Below, one piece after another: positions 1-9,009 of a stretch of 64,000 nucleotides of DNA. Every line of letters begins with the position of its first letter. Position 1 is the stretch's first letter. This DNA is from Pseudomonas sp. AL03 (lineage in GTDB: Bacteria; Pseudomonadota; Gammaproteobacteria; Pseudomonadales; Pseudomonadaceae). The stretch is taken from contig NZ_JASBRE010000007.1 of assembly GCF_029960815.1 (NCBI RefSeq), forward strand, positions 144,988 to 208,987. The letters run 5' to 3'. The translations under genes and the position numbers were made by a program. Under the pieces are notes generated by a model. It was not told the origin of the DNA. It made no database searches and was given only the letters and a program-made list of their open reading frames with translations.

Positions 1-873
1 GTCCTTCATCGCCACGGCCAGACCGATGGCATTTTCCGCCATGAAGCGCATACGCGGCGCCGGCGGATCATTAAAACCGCGATGCACATCCGCCACATCG
101 GAGATGCGGAAGCTGCGATCTCCTACGCGAATCGGGAAGCTCTTGATCTCTTCGACTGTCTGAAAATTCCCCGAGACGCGTAGCTGCAAGCGTTCGCTGG
201 TGGTCTCGAAGAACCCGGCGGTGGACACCGCGTTCTGTTCTTCAAGGGCCTGCTGCACCGCCGCCAAAGGGAGGCCCAGGGTGGCGAGTTTGACGTTGGA
301 GAGTTCGATCCAGATCTTCTCGTCCTGTAATCCGAGCAGATCGACCTTGCCCACATCCTTGACCCGTTGCAGCTGAATCTGGACGCGGTCGGCGTAGTCC
401 TTAAGCACCGCGTAATCAAAACCGTCGCCGGTCAGCGCGTAGATATTGCCAAACGTTGTGCCGAACTCATCGTTGAAGAATGGCCCCTGGATGCCCGGTG
501 GCAGGGTCTGGCGGATGTCGCTGATTTTCTTGCGAACCTGGTACCAGAGGGCCGGGATTTCCACCGAGTGCATGGAATCACGGGCGACGAACGTCACCTG
601 GGACTCACCCGGACGGGAGAACGAAACGATGCGCTCGTACTCGCCGGTTTCCATCAGTTTCTTTTCAATGCGCTCGGTGACCTGGCGCGACACTTCCTGC
701 GCCGTGGCCCCCGGCCAAATGGTACGAATCACCATGGCCTTGAAGGTGAACGGCGGGTCTTCACTTTGGCCGAGTTTGGTGTAGGACAGTGCGCCGACAA
801 CTGCCAGCAAGAGCATCAGGAACAGTACGATCTGGCGATTACGCAGCGCCCATTCGGAAAGATTGAAACCCAT
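1..873 (-). CDS. mexK: RND efflux transporter permease, N-terminal part (MexK-like)
   Basis: This is the first 291 codons of an inner-membrane RND pump; the rest lies outside the window. The start ATG is at 873, with AAGGAG placed over the stop of the upstream adaptor gene. The product begins MGFNLSEWALRNRQIV and has a first membrane helix at about residues 15-31. It continues into a periplasmic porter domain with SEDPPFTFKAMVI and IWPGATAQEV, typical of the family. RND permeases export drugs by proton antiport together with an adaptor and an outer-membrane channel. The stop of the adaptor gene and this start are 6 nt apart, so the two are co-translated. The name MexK rests on context: adaptor plus divergent TetR gene next to rsmJ/tsaB/adk, as I recall for mexJKL in P. 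aeruginosa. Substrates cannot be read from the sequence. Confidence 0.85.
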   Translation of the reverse strand, partial: MGFNLSEWALRNRQIVLFLMLLLAVVGALSYTKLGQSEDPPFTFKAMVIRTIWPGATAQEVSRQVTERIEKKLMETGEYERIVSFSRPGESQVTFVARDSMHSVEIPALWYQVRKKISDIRQTLPPGIQGPFFNDEFGTTFGNIYALTGDGFDYAVLKDYADRVQIQLQRVKDVGKVDLLGLQDEKIWIELSNVKLATLGLPLAAVQQALEEQNAVSTAGFFETTSERLQLRVSGNFQTVEEIKSFPIRVGDRSFRISDVADVHRGFNDPPAPRMRFMAENAIGLAVAMKD

Positions 874-879
874 CGGGGA

Positions 880-1980
880 TTACTCCTTGTCCGCCAGATT
901 GACCACGCGGTTGGAGCGATCCACCGGGCGCACTTGCTGCCCGTCATGAAGCACATGAACACCCGCCGCCACCACCCAATCGCTGGCGTTCAGGCCCTCG
1001 AGCACCGGCACGGTTTTCTCGCCGAAGGCACCGACCCGGACCGGGGCTTTTTTCAAGGTGTTGTTGGCGCCAAGCACCCAAACGTAGGTGGCACCGTTTT
1101 CCGCGGTGACGGCCGACAGTGGTACCGACAGCGACACCACGTCGGCGGTCTGGATGAACACTCGGGCGCTCTGGCCGAGTTCTGCGGGGACCTTGCCGGC
1201 GGTGAAGGCGATGCGGGCGGCAAAGGTGCGCGATTTTGGATCGGCAGCAGGCGACAGTTCACGGATGCGCCCGGCGAAACGTTGGTCGGGTTGGGTCCAG
1301 AGTTCTACCGAGACTGGCTGAGCGACCTTGAAACGGCCGAAGCTTTGTTCCGGCAGGCTGATCGACACTTCGCGCTCACCATCGGTGGCGAGGGTAAACA
1401 CTGTTTGCCCGGCCGCCACGACTTGCCCGACTTCAACCGCACGTTTGGCCACGACGCCATCCTGAGGCGCACGCAGCACGGCGTAACTGGCCTGATTGGT
1501 CGAGACGTTGAATTCGGCTTTGATTTGCTTGAGGCGTGCTTCACCCGATCGGTAAAGGTTTTCAGAATTGTCGTACTGCGAACGGCTGACCATCTGACGG
1601 TCCATCAAGGTCTTGTAGCGATCGCGCTCGGCGCGCACCAGGCTCAGATTGGCCTCGGCAGCGGCGACCTGGGCGCGGGTGGCTTCCAGTTGCAGGCGTA
1701 CATCCTGAGGATCGAGCTCCGCCAACGGTTGGTCGGCCTTGACCCGCTGTCCCTCTTCGACCAGTCGTCGACTGACTTTGCCGCCAATGCGAAACGCCAG
1801 GTCCGGCTCATACCGTGCGCGGACTTCACCGGGAAAACTTTCCATCGCCTGAGCCGAAGGCTCTGGCTGCACGACCATGGCCGGGCGAATGGTGACTTGA
1901 GGCGCCTCTTCGTGACCACACGCAGACAATAAAAACACCAGACTGACTGGCAACGCGAGAGGCAAGGCATAGCGGAACAT
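880..1980 (-). CDS. mexJ: RND efflux periplasmic adaptor lipoprotein (MexJ-like)
   Basis: A 366-residue membrane-fusion protein bridging the RND pump and an outer-membrane channel. The N-terminus is a lipoprotein signal with lipobox LSAC (Cys21), so the mature protein is probably membrane-anchored by lipid. A split biotinyl-lipoyl-like domain flanks an alpha-helical hairpin at roughly residues 95-165, rich in Ala, Glu, Arg and Gln. A beta-barrel segment and a C-terminal membrane-proximal domain follow. I chose the ATG at 1980 (MFRYALPLALPV) over an upstream ATG at 2073 because it gives a proper signal peptide and has GAAAGG upstream; the longer version would overlap the promoter. It is the first gene of a two-gene operon with the pump. 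Its length is close to that of MexJ (about 367, from memory); the symbol is a synteny-based inference. Confidence 0.85.
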   Translation of the reverse strand: MFRYALPLALPVSLVFLLSACGHEEAPQVTIRPAMVVQPEPSAQAMESFPGEVRARYEPDLAFRIGGKVSRRLVEEGQRVKADQPLAELDPQDVRLQLEATRAQVAAAEANLSLVRAERDRYKTLMDRQMVSRSQYDNSENLYRSGEARLKQIKAEFNVSTNQASYAVLRAPQDGVVAKRAVEVGQVVAAGQTVFTLATDGEREVSISLPEQSFGRFKVAQPVSVELWTQPDQRFAGRIRELSPAADPKSRTFAARIAFTAGKVPAELGQSARVFIQTADVVSLSVPLSAVTAENGATYVWVLGANNTLKKAPVRVGAFGEKTVPVLEGLNASDWVVAAGVHVLHDGQQVRPVDRSNRVVNLADKE

Positions 1981-2014
1981 GGTGAAGGACCTTTCGCTAA
2001 TGGTGCTTGGAATA

Positions 2015-2031
2015 ATTATACTGGGCAGTAT
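2015..2031. promoter_or_regulatory. Probable mexJ promoter -10 overlapped by a palindromic operator
   Basis: On the minus strand the sequence TATAAT (2015-2020) is a perfect -10 box in front of the adaptor gene. Overlapping it is a palindrome, ATACTG-GG-CAGTAT (2018-2031), two exact 6-bp arms around GG. It lies in the 93-bp gap between the adaptor gene and the divergent TetR gene, where a TetR-family repressor of the pump would be expected to bind. Repressor binding here is inferred. A partly similar stretch, TACTGGACTGG on the minus strand, lies nearer the regulator start. Confidence 0.55.
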
Positions 2032-2073
2032 GTTATTAATAGCAAACTCACCAGTCCAGTAATAAAAGCGCAT

Positions 2074-2718
2074 ATGCCTAACAATCTTTCAGCACCCAAC
2101 GGCCCAGGCCGTCCCAAGGATTTGGCCAAGCGCCGAGCGATCCTTGATGCGGCGAAAATTCTGTTTCTGAGCAAGGGTTATGCGAATACCAGCATGGACG
2201 CCGTGGCGGCCGAGGCCGGTGTGTCGAAGCTGACGGTCTACAGCCATTTCGACGACAAGGAGACGCTGTTCTCCGCCGCCGTCATGGCCAAGTGCGAAGA
2301 ACAGTTGCCGACGCTGTTTTTTGAATTGCCGGACGGCATTGCCGTTGAAACGGTGCTGTTGAACATCGCGCGCGGTTTTCATCAGCTGATCAACAGCGAC
2401 GAATCGGTCAACCTGCATCGACTGATGATGACGCTGGGCAGCCAAGACCCGAAACTTTCGCTGATCTTCTTCGAGGCTGGGCCTGAGCGCATGCTGCATG
2501 GCATGGAGCGGTTGCTGATCAAGGTTGATCAGAGCGGTACCTTGAGCATCGACAAACCGCGCAATGCGGCCGAGCATTTCTTCTGCTTGCTCAAGGGTGC
2601 GGGGAATTTCAGGCTGCTTTACGGATGTGGCGAGCCGTTGACCGGGGAGGCGGCCGAGAGCCATGTGCAGGAAGTGGTGAGGTTGTTTATGCGGGCTTAT
2701 CGGCCAGAGACAGCCTGA
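2074..2718 (+). CDS. mexL: TetR/AcrR family regulator, probable repressor of the adjacent pump (MexL-like)
   Basis: A 214-residue one-component regulator. The N-terminal helix-turn-helix covers about residues 18-65 (RRAILDAAKILFLSKGY, then VAAEAGVSKLTVYSHF), the usual TetR signature. The remaining ~145 residues form the ligand and dimerisation region, which is not diagnostic. The gene is divergent from the adaptor and pump genes with 93 bp between starts, the classic arrangement for a local repressor that also controls itself. The ribosome-binding site in front of the ATG is weak. It is followed by a REP pair, not a clear terminator. The MexL name rests on synteny; the TetR assignment itself is firm. 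Confidence 0.85.
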   Translation: MPNNLSAPNGPGRPKDLAKRRAILDAAKILFLSKGYANTSMDAVAAEAGVSKLTVYSHFDDKETLFSAAVMAKCEEQLPTLFFELPDGIAVETVLLNIARGFHQLINSDESVNLHRLMMTLGSQDPKLSLIFFEAGPERMLHGMERLLIKVDQSGTLSIDKPRNAAEHFFCLLKGAGNFRLLYGCGEPLTGEAAESHVQEVVRLFMRAYRPETA

Positions 2719-2745
2719 TAGATAGTGGGTGTCTGGTCCGGCGCC

Positions 2746-2825
2746 TTCGCGGGCAAGTCGGATCGCCGCACCGCTCGCTCCTACAGGATCTCCACTAACC
2801 CGTAGGAGCGAGGCTTGCCCGCGAA
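2746..2825. repeat. Inverted REP pair (GCGGGCAAG family)
   Basis: Two inverted copies of the pseudomonad REP sequence: the left reads TTCGCGGGCAAGTCGGATCG and continues to CGCTCCTAC, the right GTAGGAGCGAGGCTTGCC and on to CGCGAA. About 17 bp separate them. It sits between the convergent ends of the TetR gene and rsmJ. The same family recurs at 7220, 19893, 37704 and 61907. Confidence 0.85.
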
Positions 2826-2840
2826 TGGTTCTACGCGGTC

Positions 2841-3623
2841 TTAAGGCTTCAGCGCTTTCTTCGGATAAATGTCATACCGACTGGATTTACCATCCAGTGC
2901 ATGGCTCGGCTTCGGCCCTTCAATGCACGGTGCCTTGCGCGGCCGCTTGACCACCACCCGGTGGCTGGCCAGGGCCAACGCGGCTTCGAGCAATGCAGGG
3001 GCATCCGGATCATCGCCGACCAGCGGCCGAAACAGGCGCATCTCCTTCTTCACCAAGGCAGTTTTCTCACGATGGGGAAACATCGGGTCGAGGTAAATCA
3101 CCTGCGGCGGCTCGCCTTCCCAATTGCGCATCACCTCGATCGAATTGCCCTTGAGCAAGCGCATCCGCGCCACGATCGGCGCCACATCAAAGTCTTCCGC
3201 GCCGCGCGCCAGGCCATCTTCAAGCAAAGCGCCAATCAGCGGCTGACGCTCGATCAGGCTCATCTCGCAGCCCAGGCTCGCCAGCACGAACGCATCTTTG
3301 CCCAACCCCGCCGTGGCATCCAGTACGCGTGGACGCACGCCTTGGGCAACCCCGACAGCCTTGGCGATCATCTGACCGCTACCGCCGCCGTACAAGCGGC
3401 GATGGGCCGCACCGCCCTCGACGAAGTCCACCCGCACCGGCCCCGGCGCATCCGGCCCCAGTTGTTGCAGTTGTAAACCCTGTTCGCCCACCTGCAAGAC
3501 AAACTCGCCGTCATCCACCTGCATGGGCAAGCCCAGGCGCTCGGCCCATTGTTCGGCCTGTGGCTGATAAGTCTCGGCCAGGGCCTCGACATGGATGCGG
3601 CAGGCCGCAGGTTGCTCAATCAT
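2841..3623 (-). CDS. rsmJ: 16S rRNA (guanine-1516-N2)-methyltransferase RsmJ
   Basis: A 260-residue SAM-dependent methyltransferase of the RsmJ (YhiQ) family, which methylates G1516 of 16S rRNA in the small subunit. Visible are the SAM-binding motif [13 protein letters not shown] (residues 100-112), the acidic motif around LIERQPL (about 123-129) and the family hallmark DPMFPHR (179-185). The C-terminus [16 protein letters not shown] is also typical. Length is normal for the family. It converges on the TetR gene, with a REP pair between the two stops. The start at 3623 is the only good ATG in frame. Confidence 0.93.
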   Translation of the reverse strand: MIEQPAACRIHVEALAETYQPQAEQWAERLGLPMQVDDGEFVLQVGEQGLQLQQLGPDAPGPVRVDFVEGGAAHRRLYGGGSGQMIAKAVGVAQGVRPRVLDATAGLGKDAFVLASLGCEMSLIERQPLIGALLEDGLARGAEDFDVAPIVARMRLLKGNSIEVMRNWEGEPPQVIYLDPMFPHREKTALVKKEMRLFRPLVGDDPDAPALLEAALALASHRVVVKRPRKAPCIEGPKPSHALDGKSSRYDIYPKKALKP

Positions 3624-3716
3624 GGGAAAAGGTGCTCAAAAAATTAATGATCGGCAAAAACGGCCGATAACAAAACTATCGAGCATTTTGCCAGAGCTGA
3701 GCGTCGACCGAGAGAA

Positions 3717-4337
3717 ATGTCAGACATTCAAACCACATCCGTAGGCTACATCTCGCGTCATGGCGATTATGGCCTGCGAAACTCCCAAGCACTGAGCGGC
3801 GTCAGTCATCTGTGGCAAGATTTCTTTGCCCAGGCCCTGGCCGAACAGTCGAGTGATGTGGTGCCTGCATGCGGGACTTTCCCACCGGTTGATCTCGAGA
3901 GCCCGGTCGAGCCGACCGTCGGCAGCGAACTCTACGCACACATCATTTCCCAGCGTGAATGCGATGTGAAAGAAACCGAGGTCCGCCCGCCGGAGCCACT
4001 GTTCCTGCCGATTGCCGAGTTCGACATGGACCTGGCCGACAAACCGTTCCCACCGTTCCCGGTACAAGAAATCGTCGCTCAACAGAAACAACAGGACTTC
4101 GAAAGCAGCTGGGTTCGCCCGATCGTGCTCACAGCCGGTCAACCACTGCCAGCGCCTGACGCCGCACCGCAACCGCGTCCGCTGCACCTGCCGATCGCCG
4201 AATTCGAACTCGATCTGCTGGACAAGCCATTCCCGCCATTCTCGCCCGAAGCGCTGGTGGAGCAACAGAAACAACTCGATTTCGACAACGGCTGGGCTCG
4301 CCCGATCGTCCTGCAGAACCTGCGCATCGCCGCCTGA
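3717..4337 (+). CDS. Conserved protein of unknown function with a duplicated ~47-residue unit
   Basis: A 206-residue soluble protein without signal peptide or membrane segment. I do not recognise a function. Residues 93-139 and 153-200 are clear tandem copies of one unit with the pattern LPIAEF-[D/E]-[M/L]-DL-x2-KPFPPF, then QQKQ-x-DF and W-x-RPIVL. They are joined by a Pro/Ala-rich linker. The N-terminal 90 residues are not repeated and contain YISRHGDYGLRN. The start at 3717 follows GAGAGA at a short distance. The gene is divergent from rsmJ and converges on the extensin-family gene. The proline-rich linkers could suggest a protein-binding role, but nothing in the sequence proves it. Confidence 0.75.
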   Translation: MSDIQTTSVGYISRHGDYGLRNSQALSGVSHLWQDFFAQALAEQSSDVVPACGTFPPVDLESPVEPTVGSELYAHIISQRECDVKETEVRPPEPLFLPIAEFDMDLADKPFPPFPVQEIVAQQKQQDFESSWVRPIVLTAGQPLPAPDAAPQPRPLHLPIAEFELDLLDKPFPPFSPEALVEQQKQLDFDNGWARPIVLQNLRIAA

Positions 4338-4354
4338 CCTTCAATAACAGGCCC

Positions 4355-5050
4355 TCAGCGACACACCCACCATGGCCCGACATCCACATGAAAGTGATTG
4401 CGATGGGCGGCGTTGTAATCCGGGCTTAATACCACACTGAACATGTCGCAGGCGCCATCGCGGACCTGGCGTAAAAACTGTGCGTCCTGATTATCCTTCG
4501 GCCAATCCTTGAGCACGTTGATGGATCGGCCATCGGCCAACCGAAACCCGGCGATATCCAGTGCGTTGGCGCTGGCATGCTGGCTGCGTCTGCCGTTTTC
4601 GCGGCTGTAGACGTTGCGGCAGGCAAAGCTGCCAAGATGGTCGACACGCGTAACCGCTTGGCCGTACACCGCCTGTGCCGCCGGTTGCAGGGCGTGGTGT
4701 TCGAACAGGGCGAACGACACCGCCAGGCGACAACTGGCGAGGAAACTGCTGCTCAGGGCCACCTCGCCGCCTTGCACACGCAACGTGTTGATCAACGGGC
4801 ACGTTGCGTCGGGGCTGTCGGCCCGACGGGTCACGCGCAATCCAGAGCTGCTCAGGGCTAGATCGCACAACTGCGGATCATCGCGCAGGCGCATCAGTTT
4901 GTAGCGGGTCAGAAAGTTGGGCGCGGCCTTTACGTCCAGCGGTGCCCAGGGATCCCACTGCGGCGGCAGTGAGATCCAGCCACGCCAGACGCTCACGGCC
5001 GCCGCACCAATGATTAACAGCATCAAAAGCGACCACCACCGAAACCGCAT
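4355..5050 (-). CDS. Extensin-family peptidase-like protein (Extensin_2 domain)
   Basis: A 231-residue protein with an N-terminal membrane anchor (about residues 6-23) and a periplasmic extensin-like C-terminal domain. This domain belongs to the fold of metal-dependent DD/LD-carboxypeptidases acting on peptidoglycan peptides. The metal-site motifs are present: SQHASANALDIA (156-167) supplies a His and an Asp, and HRNHFHVD (216-223) supplies the terminal His. Four or more cysteines in the exported domain could form disulfides. The start lies 2 nt after the stop of the PEP-mutase-family gene, so the two share a transcript. The substrate is not known from sequence. Confidence 0.82.
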   Translation of the reverse strand: MRFRWWSLLMLLIIGAAAVSVWRGWISLPPQWDPWAPLDVKAAPNFLTRYKLMRLRDDPQLCDLALSSSGLRVTRRADSPDATCPLINTLRVQGGEVALSSSFLASCRLAVSFALFEHHALQPAAQAVYGQAVTRVDHLGSFACRNVYSRENGRRSQHASANALDIAGFRLADGRSINVLKDWPKDNQDAQFLRQVRDGACDMFSVVLSPDYNAAHRNHFHVDVGPWWVCR

Positions 5051-5052
5051 CG

Positions 5053-5874
5053 TCAGCCCTTGAACAATTGATTGGCCTGGGCGTACGGCATGGATCGCGA
5101 CGTGAACCCGAACGTGCCCGACTTCTGGATCTCCTCGGCTGCGCGGAAAAACTCGCCATACGCGGCCAGGGCCAGCGCCGAACCGACGCTGATGCGTTTG
5201 ACGCCCATTTCGCTCAACTGCTCGACCGTCAATTTCAGTCCGCCAGACATCAACACATTGACCGGTTTCGGCGCCACGGCACGGACCACCGCCAACACAT
5301 CCTCAGCACTGCGCAGACCCGGCGCATAAAGTACGTCGGCGCCCGCCTCGGCAAACGCCTGCAAGCGGCGGAGGGTATCGGCGAGATCAGGATTGCCGTG
5401 CAGAAAGTTCTCGGCCCGGGCTGTCAGCACGAAAGGAAACGGCAAGCTGCGAGCTGCTGCCACGGCAGCCTTGATGCGTGCCACGGCATGCTCGAAGCAG
5501 TAAATCGGCGTTTCTTCACGACCCGTGGCATCTTCGATCGAGCCGCCGACCGCACCGGCCTCTGCTGCACGCAAAATACTCTGTGCGCATTCGGCTGGAT
5601 CGTCAGAGAAGCCGTTTTCCAGATCGACGGCGACGGGCAGATCAGTTGCCGCGACAATCGCCCGAACGTTTGCCAGGGTGTCGTCCAGCGTCAACGCGCC
5701 ATCGGGGCGGGCGTTGGAAAAGGCGTAACCGGCACTGGTGGTCGCCAGCGCTTCGAAACCAAGGCTGGCGAGCATTTTCGCCGAGCCGGCGTCCCACGGG
5801 TTGGGAATGACAAAAGCGCCCTCGCGTTCGTGCAGTGCTTTGAACGCTTGGGCTCGAAGGGTTTGCGCATCCAT
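5053..5874 (-). CDS. Isocitrate lyase/PEP mutase family protein
   Basis: A 273-residue TIM-barrel enzyme of the isocitrate lyase/phosphoenolpyruvate phosphonomutase superfamily. Typical elements are FVIPNPWDAGSAKMLASLGF near the N-terminus, PVAVDLENGFSDDP in place of the usual metal-binding D-x-D segment, and GGSIEDATG. The KKCGH-type catalytic cysteine segment of isocitrate lyases is absent, so it is more likely a C-C lyase or decarboxylase for a 2-oxo acid than a true isocitrate lyase. Such proteins are often annotated as oxaloacetate decarboxylase-like, but the reaction cannot be fixed here. It is followed within 2 nt by the extensin-family gene; the DUF72 gene lies upstream on the same strand. 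Confidence 0.85.
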   Translation of the reverse strand: MDAQTLRAQAFKALHEREGAFVIPNPWDAGSAKMLASLGFEALATTSAGYAFSNARPDGALTLDDTLANVRAIVAATDLPVAVDLENGFSDDPAECAQSILRAAEAGAVGGSIEDATGREETPIYCFEHAVARIKAAVAAARSLPFPFVLTARAENFLHGNPDLADTLRRLQAFAEAGADVLYAPGLRSAEDVLAVVRAVAPKPVNVLMSGGLKLTVEQLSEMGVKRISVGSALALAAYGEFFRAAEEIQKSGTFGFTSRSMPYAQANQLFKG

Positions 5875-5907
5875 TGGCAGGCTCCTGAAAAAGGCAAGGA
5901 AACCGCT

Positions 5908-6768
5908 TCAGAGCAGGCCAAGTTGCTCGGCAGCGGGCTCTCTGTATAGCTCAGGCAGCGGCGGCAGGCCAGGCAAACGCAGCATCAGTTTTACGTGAAA
6001 ACGTTGCGCCAGTTTGGCGGCCAGCAGGTTGTCGGCGGTGTGCAGGAAGATATAGGGCGTGCGGCCCTCTTCGATCCACACGGCGATTTTCTCGACCCAC
6101 GGCACCAGGAACGGGTCGTTGGCCTCAAGCTGCGGATGGCCGACGAAGCGTACCTGCGGACATTGCGTGAAGGCGGCCGGACGGGTCGGCACCCTGGGCT
6201 TTTTCGATTGGGCGTGAAGTACCGAGGGATCGGTCGATGTGCAGCTGAACAGCGCTCGGGGATCAAGGCAGATACGCTCGACACCGCGATCAAGCAGCAG
6301 ACGATTGAGCCTTCTCTCGGCATCGCCCTTGGCGAAGAATTCGTTATGCCGTACTTCAACTGCCAGAGGCCGCTCAAGCGCATCGATGAATCCGGCCAGT
6401 TCGGGCAATCGTTGCGGCGTGAAGCTTTTGGACAGTTGCAGCCACAGCGGTGAAACCCGTTCACCGAGGGGGCTGAGCAATTGCAGGAAGATGTCGGCAG
6501 CGGTCAATTGTTCGCGCAGGTCACCGCTGTGGCTGATGTCACCTGGGAACTTGGCAGTGAAGCGAAAGTGTTCGGGCATGGTCTCGGCCCAACGCTGCAC
6601 AGTGGACGCAGCCGGGCTTGCGTAGAAGGTCGTATTGCCTTCCACGGCGTTGAACACTTGGGAATAAAGATTCAGAAACTCAGCGGGTTTAGCGTCCGGC
6701 GGATAAAGATAATCGCGCCAGGCGTTTTCACTCCAGGACGGACAGCCAAGGAAGTAAGGCAGCCGCAT
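5908..6768 (-). CDS. DUF72 domain protein
   Basis: A 286-residue protein of the DUF72 (YecE-like) family, a TIM-barrel fold of unconfirmed function. Family features include LGCPSWSENAWRDYLYP at the N-terminus, FNAVEGNTTFYA, FRFTAKFPGDISHSG and LAVEVRHNEFF. I chose ATG 6768 (MRLPYFLGC) rather than the longer in-frame start at 6807: it overlaps the stop of the upstream small gene by ATGA, the sign of translational coupling. The longer version adds an unconserved-looking leader. Confidence 0.88.
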   Translation of the reverse strand: MRLPYFLGCPSWSENAWRDYLYPPDAKPAEFLNLYSQVFNAVEGNTTFYASPAASTVQRWAETMPEHFRFTAKFPGDISHSGDLREQLTAADIFLQLLSPLGERVSPLWLQLSKSFTPQRLPELAGFIDALERPLAVEVRHNEFFAKGDAERRLNRLLLDRGVERICLDPRALFSCTSTDPSVLHAQSKKPRVPTRPAAFTQCPQVRFVGHPQLEANDPFLVPWVEKIAVWIEEGRTPYIFLHTADNLLAAKLAQRFHVKLMLRLPGLPPLPELYREPAAEQLGLL

Positions 6769-7073
6769 CAGATGTACAGGTCGAGACCCAGCACATCCGG
6801 ATCCCAATCGACAAAACCGGCGGTGCTCAGGTAGCTGGCCAGGGCCTTCGCGACACTGTTGCTCATGGCTCGGTGATAAAGCATGTCTTGTTGACGGGCG
6901 GGGAGATTACTCAAGCGTTGCGCAGAGGCTTTGGCAGCGCGGGCGGCCATTTGCTCTTCGGACGGAATTTCCAGCTCGCCGTCGATATCGACGTAGTCGT
7001 CATCCGCCACAGGCCCTTTGCGAGGCTTGCGTTTGATGGGGTAGGACTGAGAGGGAACGCCGTCTATACGCAT
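6768..7073 (-). CDS. Small hypothetical protein coupled to the DUF72 gene
   Basis: A 101-residue hydrophilic protein I do not recognise. The N-terminal half is basic then acidic (KRKPRKG, DDDYVDIDGELEIP) and probably disordered. The C-terminal half looks helical and ends in VDWDPDVLGLDLYI. There is no signal peptide or membrane helix. Its stop overlaps the start of the DUF72 gene by ATGA, which supports it as a real coding gene in a two-gene unit. The function is unknown. Confidence 0.7.
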   Translation of the reverse strand: MRIDGVPSQSYPIKRKPRKGPVADDDYVDIDGELEIPSEEQMAARAAKASAQRLSNLPARQQDMLYHRAMSNSVAKALASYLSTAGFVDWDPDVLGLDLYI

Positions 7074-7219
7074 GAGTACATGTCCGGGATCAATGATGGC
7101 AGTTTAGTGGCGCATAGCCCGCTTCGCAAACCGCCGAGTGATAACTAGAACACAGAAAATGGAAAAGGTTTAAAAGCCAGGGGTTAGAAACTACGATTGG
7201 CTAAATCTCGGAGATTGCT

Positions 7220-7284
7220 TTCGCGGGCAAGCCTCGCTCCTACAGGGGTTAGCGCAGATCGTGTGGGAGCGAGCTTGCTCGCGA
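7220..7284. repeat. Inverted REP-type pair
   Basis: A copy of TTCGCGGGCAAGCCTCGCTC continuing to CTACA faces a divergent relative, TGTGGGAGCGAGCTTGCTCG. It fills the gap between tsaB (stop 7308) and the small gene ending the DUF72 unit. The right half is a different REP subtype from the left. Confidence 0.75.
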
Positions 7285-7307
7285 TGAAGCCAACTCGTTC
7301 TCGGAAA

Positions 7308-7982
7308 TTAACGTGCTTTCGGCGTCGCGACTTTATCGCGCAGGTACACCGGCTGAGCCTCATCAGCCACGATCGCTTCGCCACGCGCCCAAGCAAAACG
7401 TGCCAGGGTCAGCAGGTCTTCAGCGTGAGGCAGCATGCCCGCATCCTGCCCGGTCAGCTTGACGGCGATACGTTCGGCATAACCCCAGCCAGTGCCGGCG
7501 CCAAACCACTCACCGCTGGCATCAGTTGGCAACGCTGCCACTTCCGGCGGCAACACCGCTTCATTGCCAACCAGCCGCATCTCCCCCGCCGTTTCGCGGT
7601 AGCAACCCCAATACACCTCATCCATCCGCGCATCGATGGCGGCCGCGACCTGGCTCACGCCGTGTTCGCGAAAGGCGCGCTGGGCCAGCACCGCCAGATT
7701 CGACACCGGCAACACCGGACGCTCCAGCGCAAACGCCAGCCCCTGCACCACACCGATAGCGATCCGCACGCCGGTAAATGCCCCCGGCCCACGGCCAAAC
7801 GCAATGGCATCGACCGCTTGCAGGGTGGTGCCAGCGTCGGCCAGCAATTGCTGAATCATCGGCAGCAACTTCTGCGCATGCAGGCGCGGGATCACCTCGT
7901 AATGGCTCGTAACCTTGCCGTCATGCAGCAAGGCAACGGAGCAAGCTTCAGTCGCGGTGTCCAGGGCCAGCAAGGTGCTCAT
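7308..7982 (-). CDS. tsaB: tRNA threonylcarbamoyladenosine biosynthesis protein TsaB
   Basis: A 224-residue ASKHA-fold protein that, with TsaD and TsaE, transfers the threonylcarbamoyl group to A37 of ANN-decoding tRNAs. Signature stretches are STLLALDTATEACSVALLHD at the N-terminus, HAQKLLPMI, and FGRGPGAFTGVRIAIG. I used ATG 7982 because MSTLLALDT is the conserved start; the longer frame to 8042 runs through the adk terminator. It lies downstream of adk but behind an intrinsic terminator, so it may use its own promoter. Confidence 0.95.
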   Translation of the reverse strand: MSTLLALDTATEACSVALLHDGKVTSHYEVIPRLHAQKLLPMIQQLLADAGTTLQAVDAIAFGRGPGAFTGVRIAIGVVQGLAFALERPVLPVSNLAVLAQRAFREHGVSQVAAAIDARMDEVYWGCYRETAGEMRLVGNEAVLPPEVAALPTDASGEWFGAGTGWGYAERIAVKLTGQDAGMLPHAEDLLTLARFAWARGEAIVADEAQPVYLRDKVATPKAR

Positions 7983-8028
7983 CGATGTTTCCGTAAGAGA
8001 GTTCAGAAAAAGTGCGCCAGTATAAACA

Positions 8029-8054
8029 ACTACGGCCCGCAAGCGGGCCGTAGA
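8029..8054 (-). terminator. Intrinsic terminator of adk
   Basis: A perfect 10-bp GC-rich stem, CTACGGCCCG with loop CAAG and CGGGCCGTAG (8030-8053), followed on the minus strand by TTGTTTAT. It lies 22 nt after the adk stop. Confidence 0.8.
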
Positions 8055-8075
8055 AGATGAAGCGATTCAGACTTT

Positions 8076-8741
<666 letters not shown>

Positions 8742-9009
8742 TTATATAGATAACGTCAGATTCGCCTCGTGGGGCCAATCTCAAAAAAGGGTCGTGACCG
8801 CCCAAACGGCCAAAGGCTGATCAAGATACACAGCAGGCCCAGACCACACAAGCCGCCGAAAGTCGGAGAAACCCGCGCCTGATGAGACCTTTCGTCGGGG
8901 TACCCCAAGTCGCAACCCCATCACTAACTGTCGCCTGCCAGCACTTTTCAACCCCTCGCCCAGAGGCACTCGACGCTCGCGCCGAGCGCCTTGCCCCACG
9001 ACGAAAACC

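Noticed and set aside
367..1932. Long open frame (521 codons) on the plus strand
   Set aside because: It lies opposite the RND pump and adaptor genes, whose protein families are clear. It has no ribosome-binding site and reads as an antisense shadow of GC-rich coding DNA.
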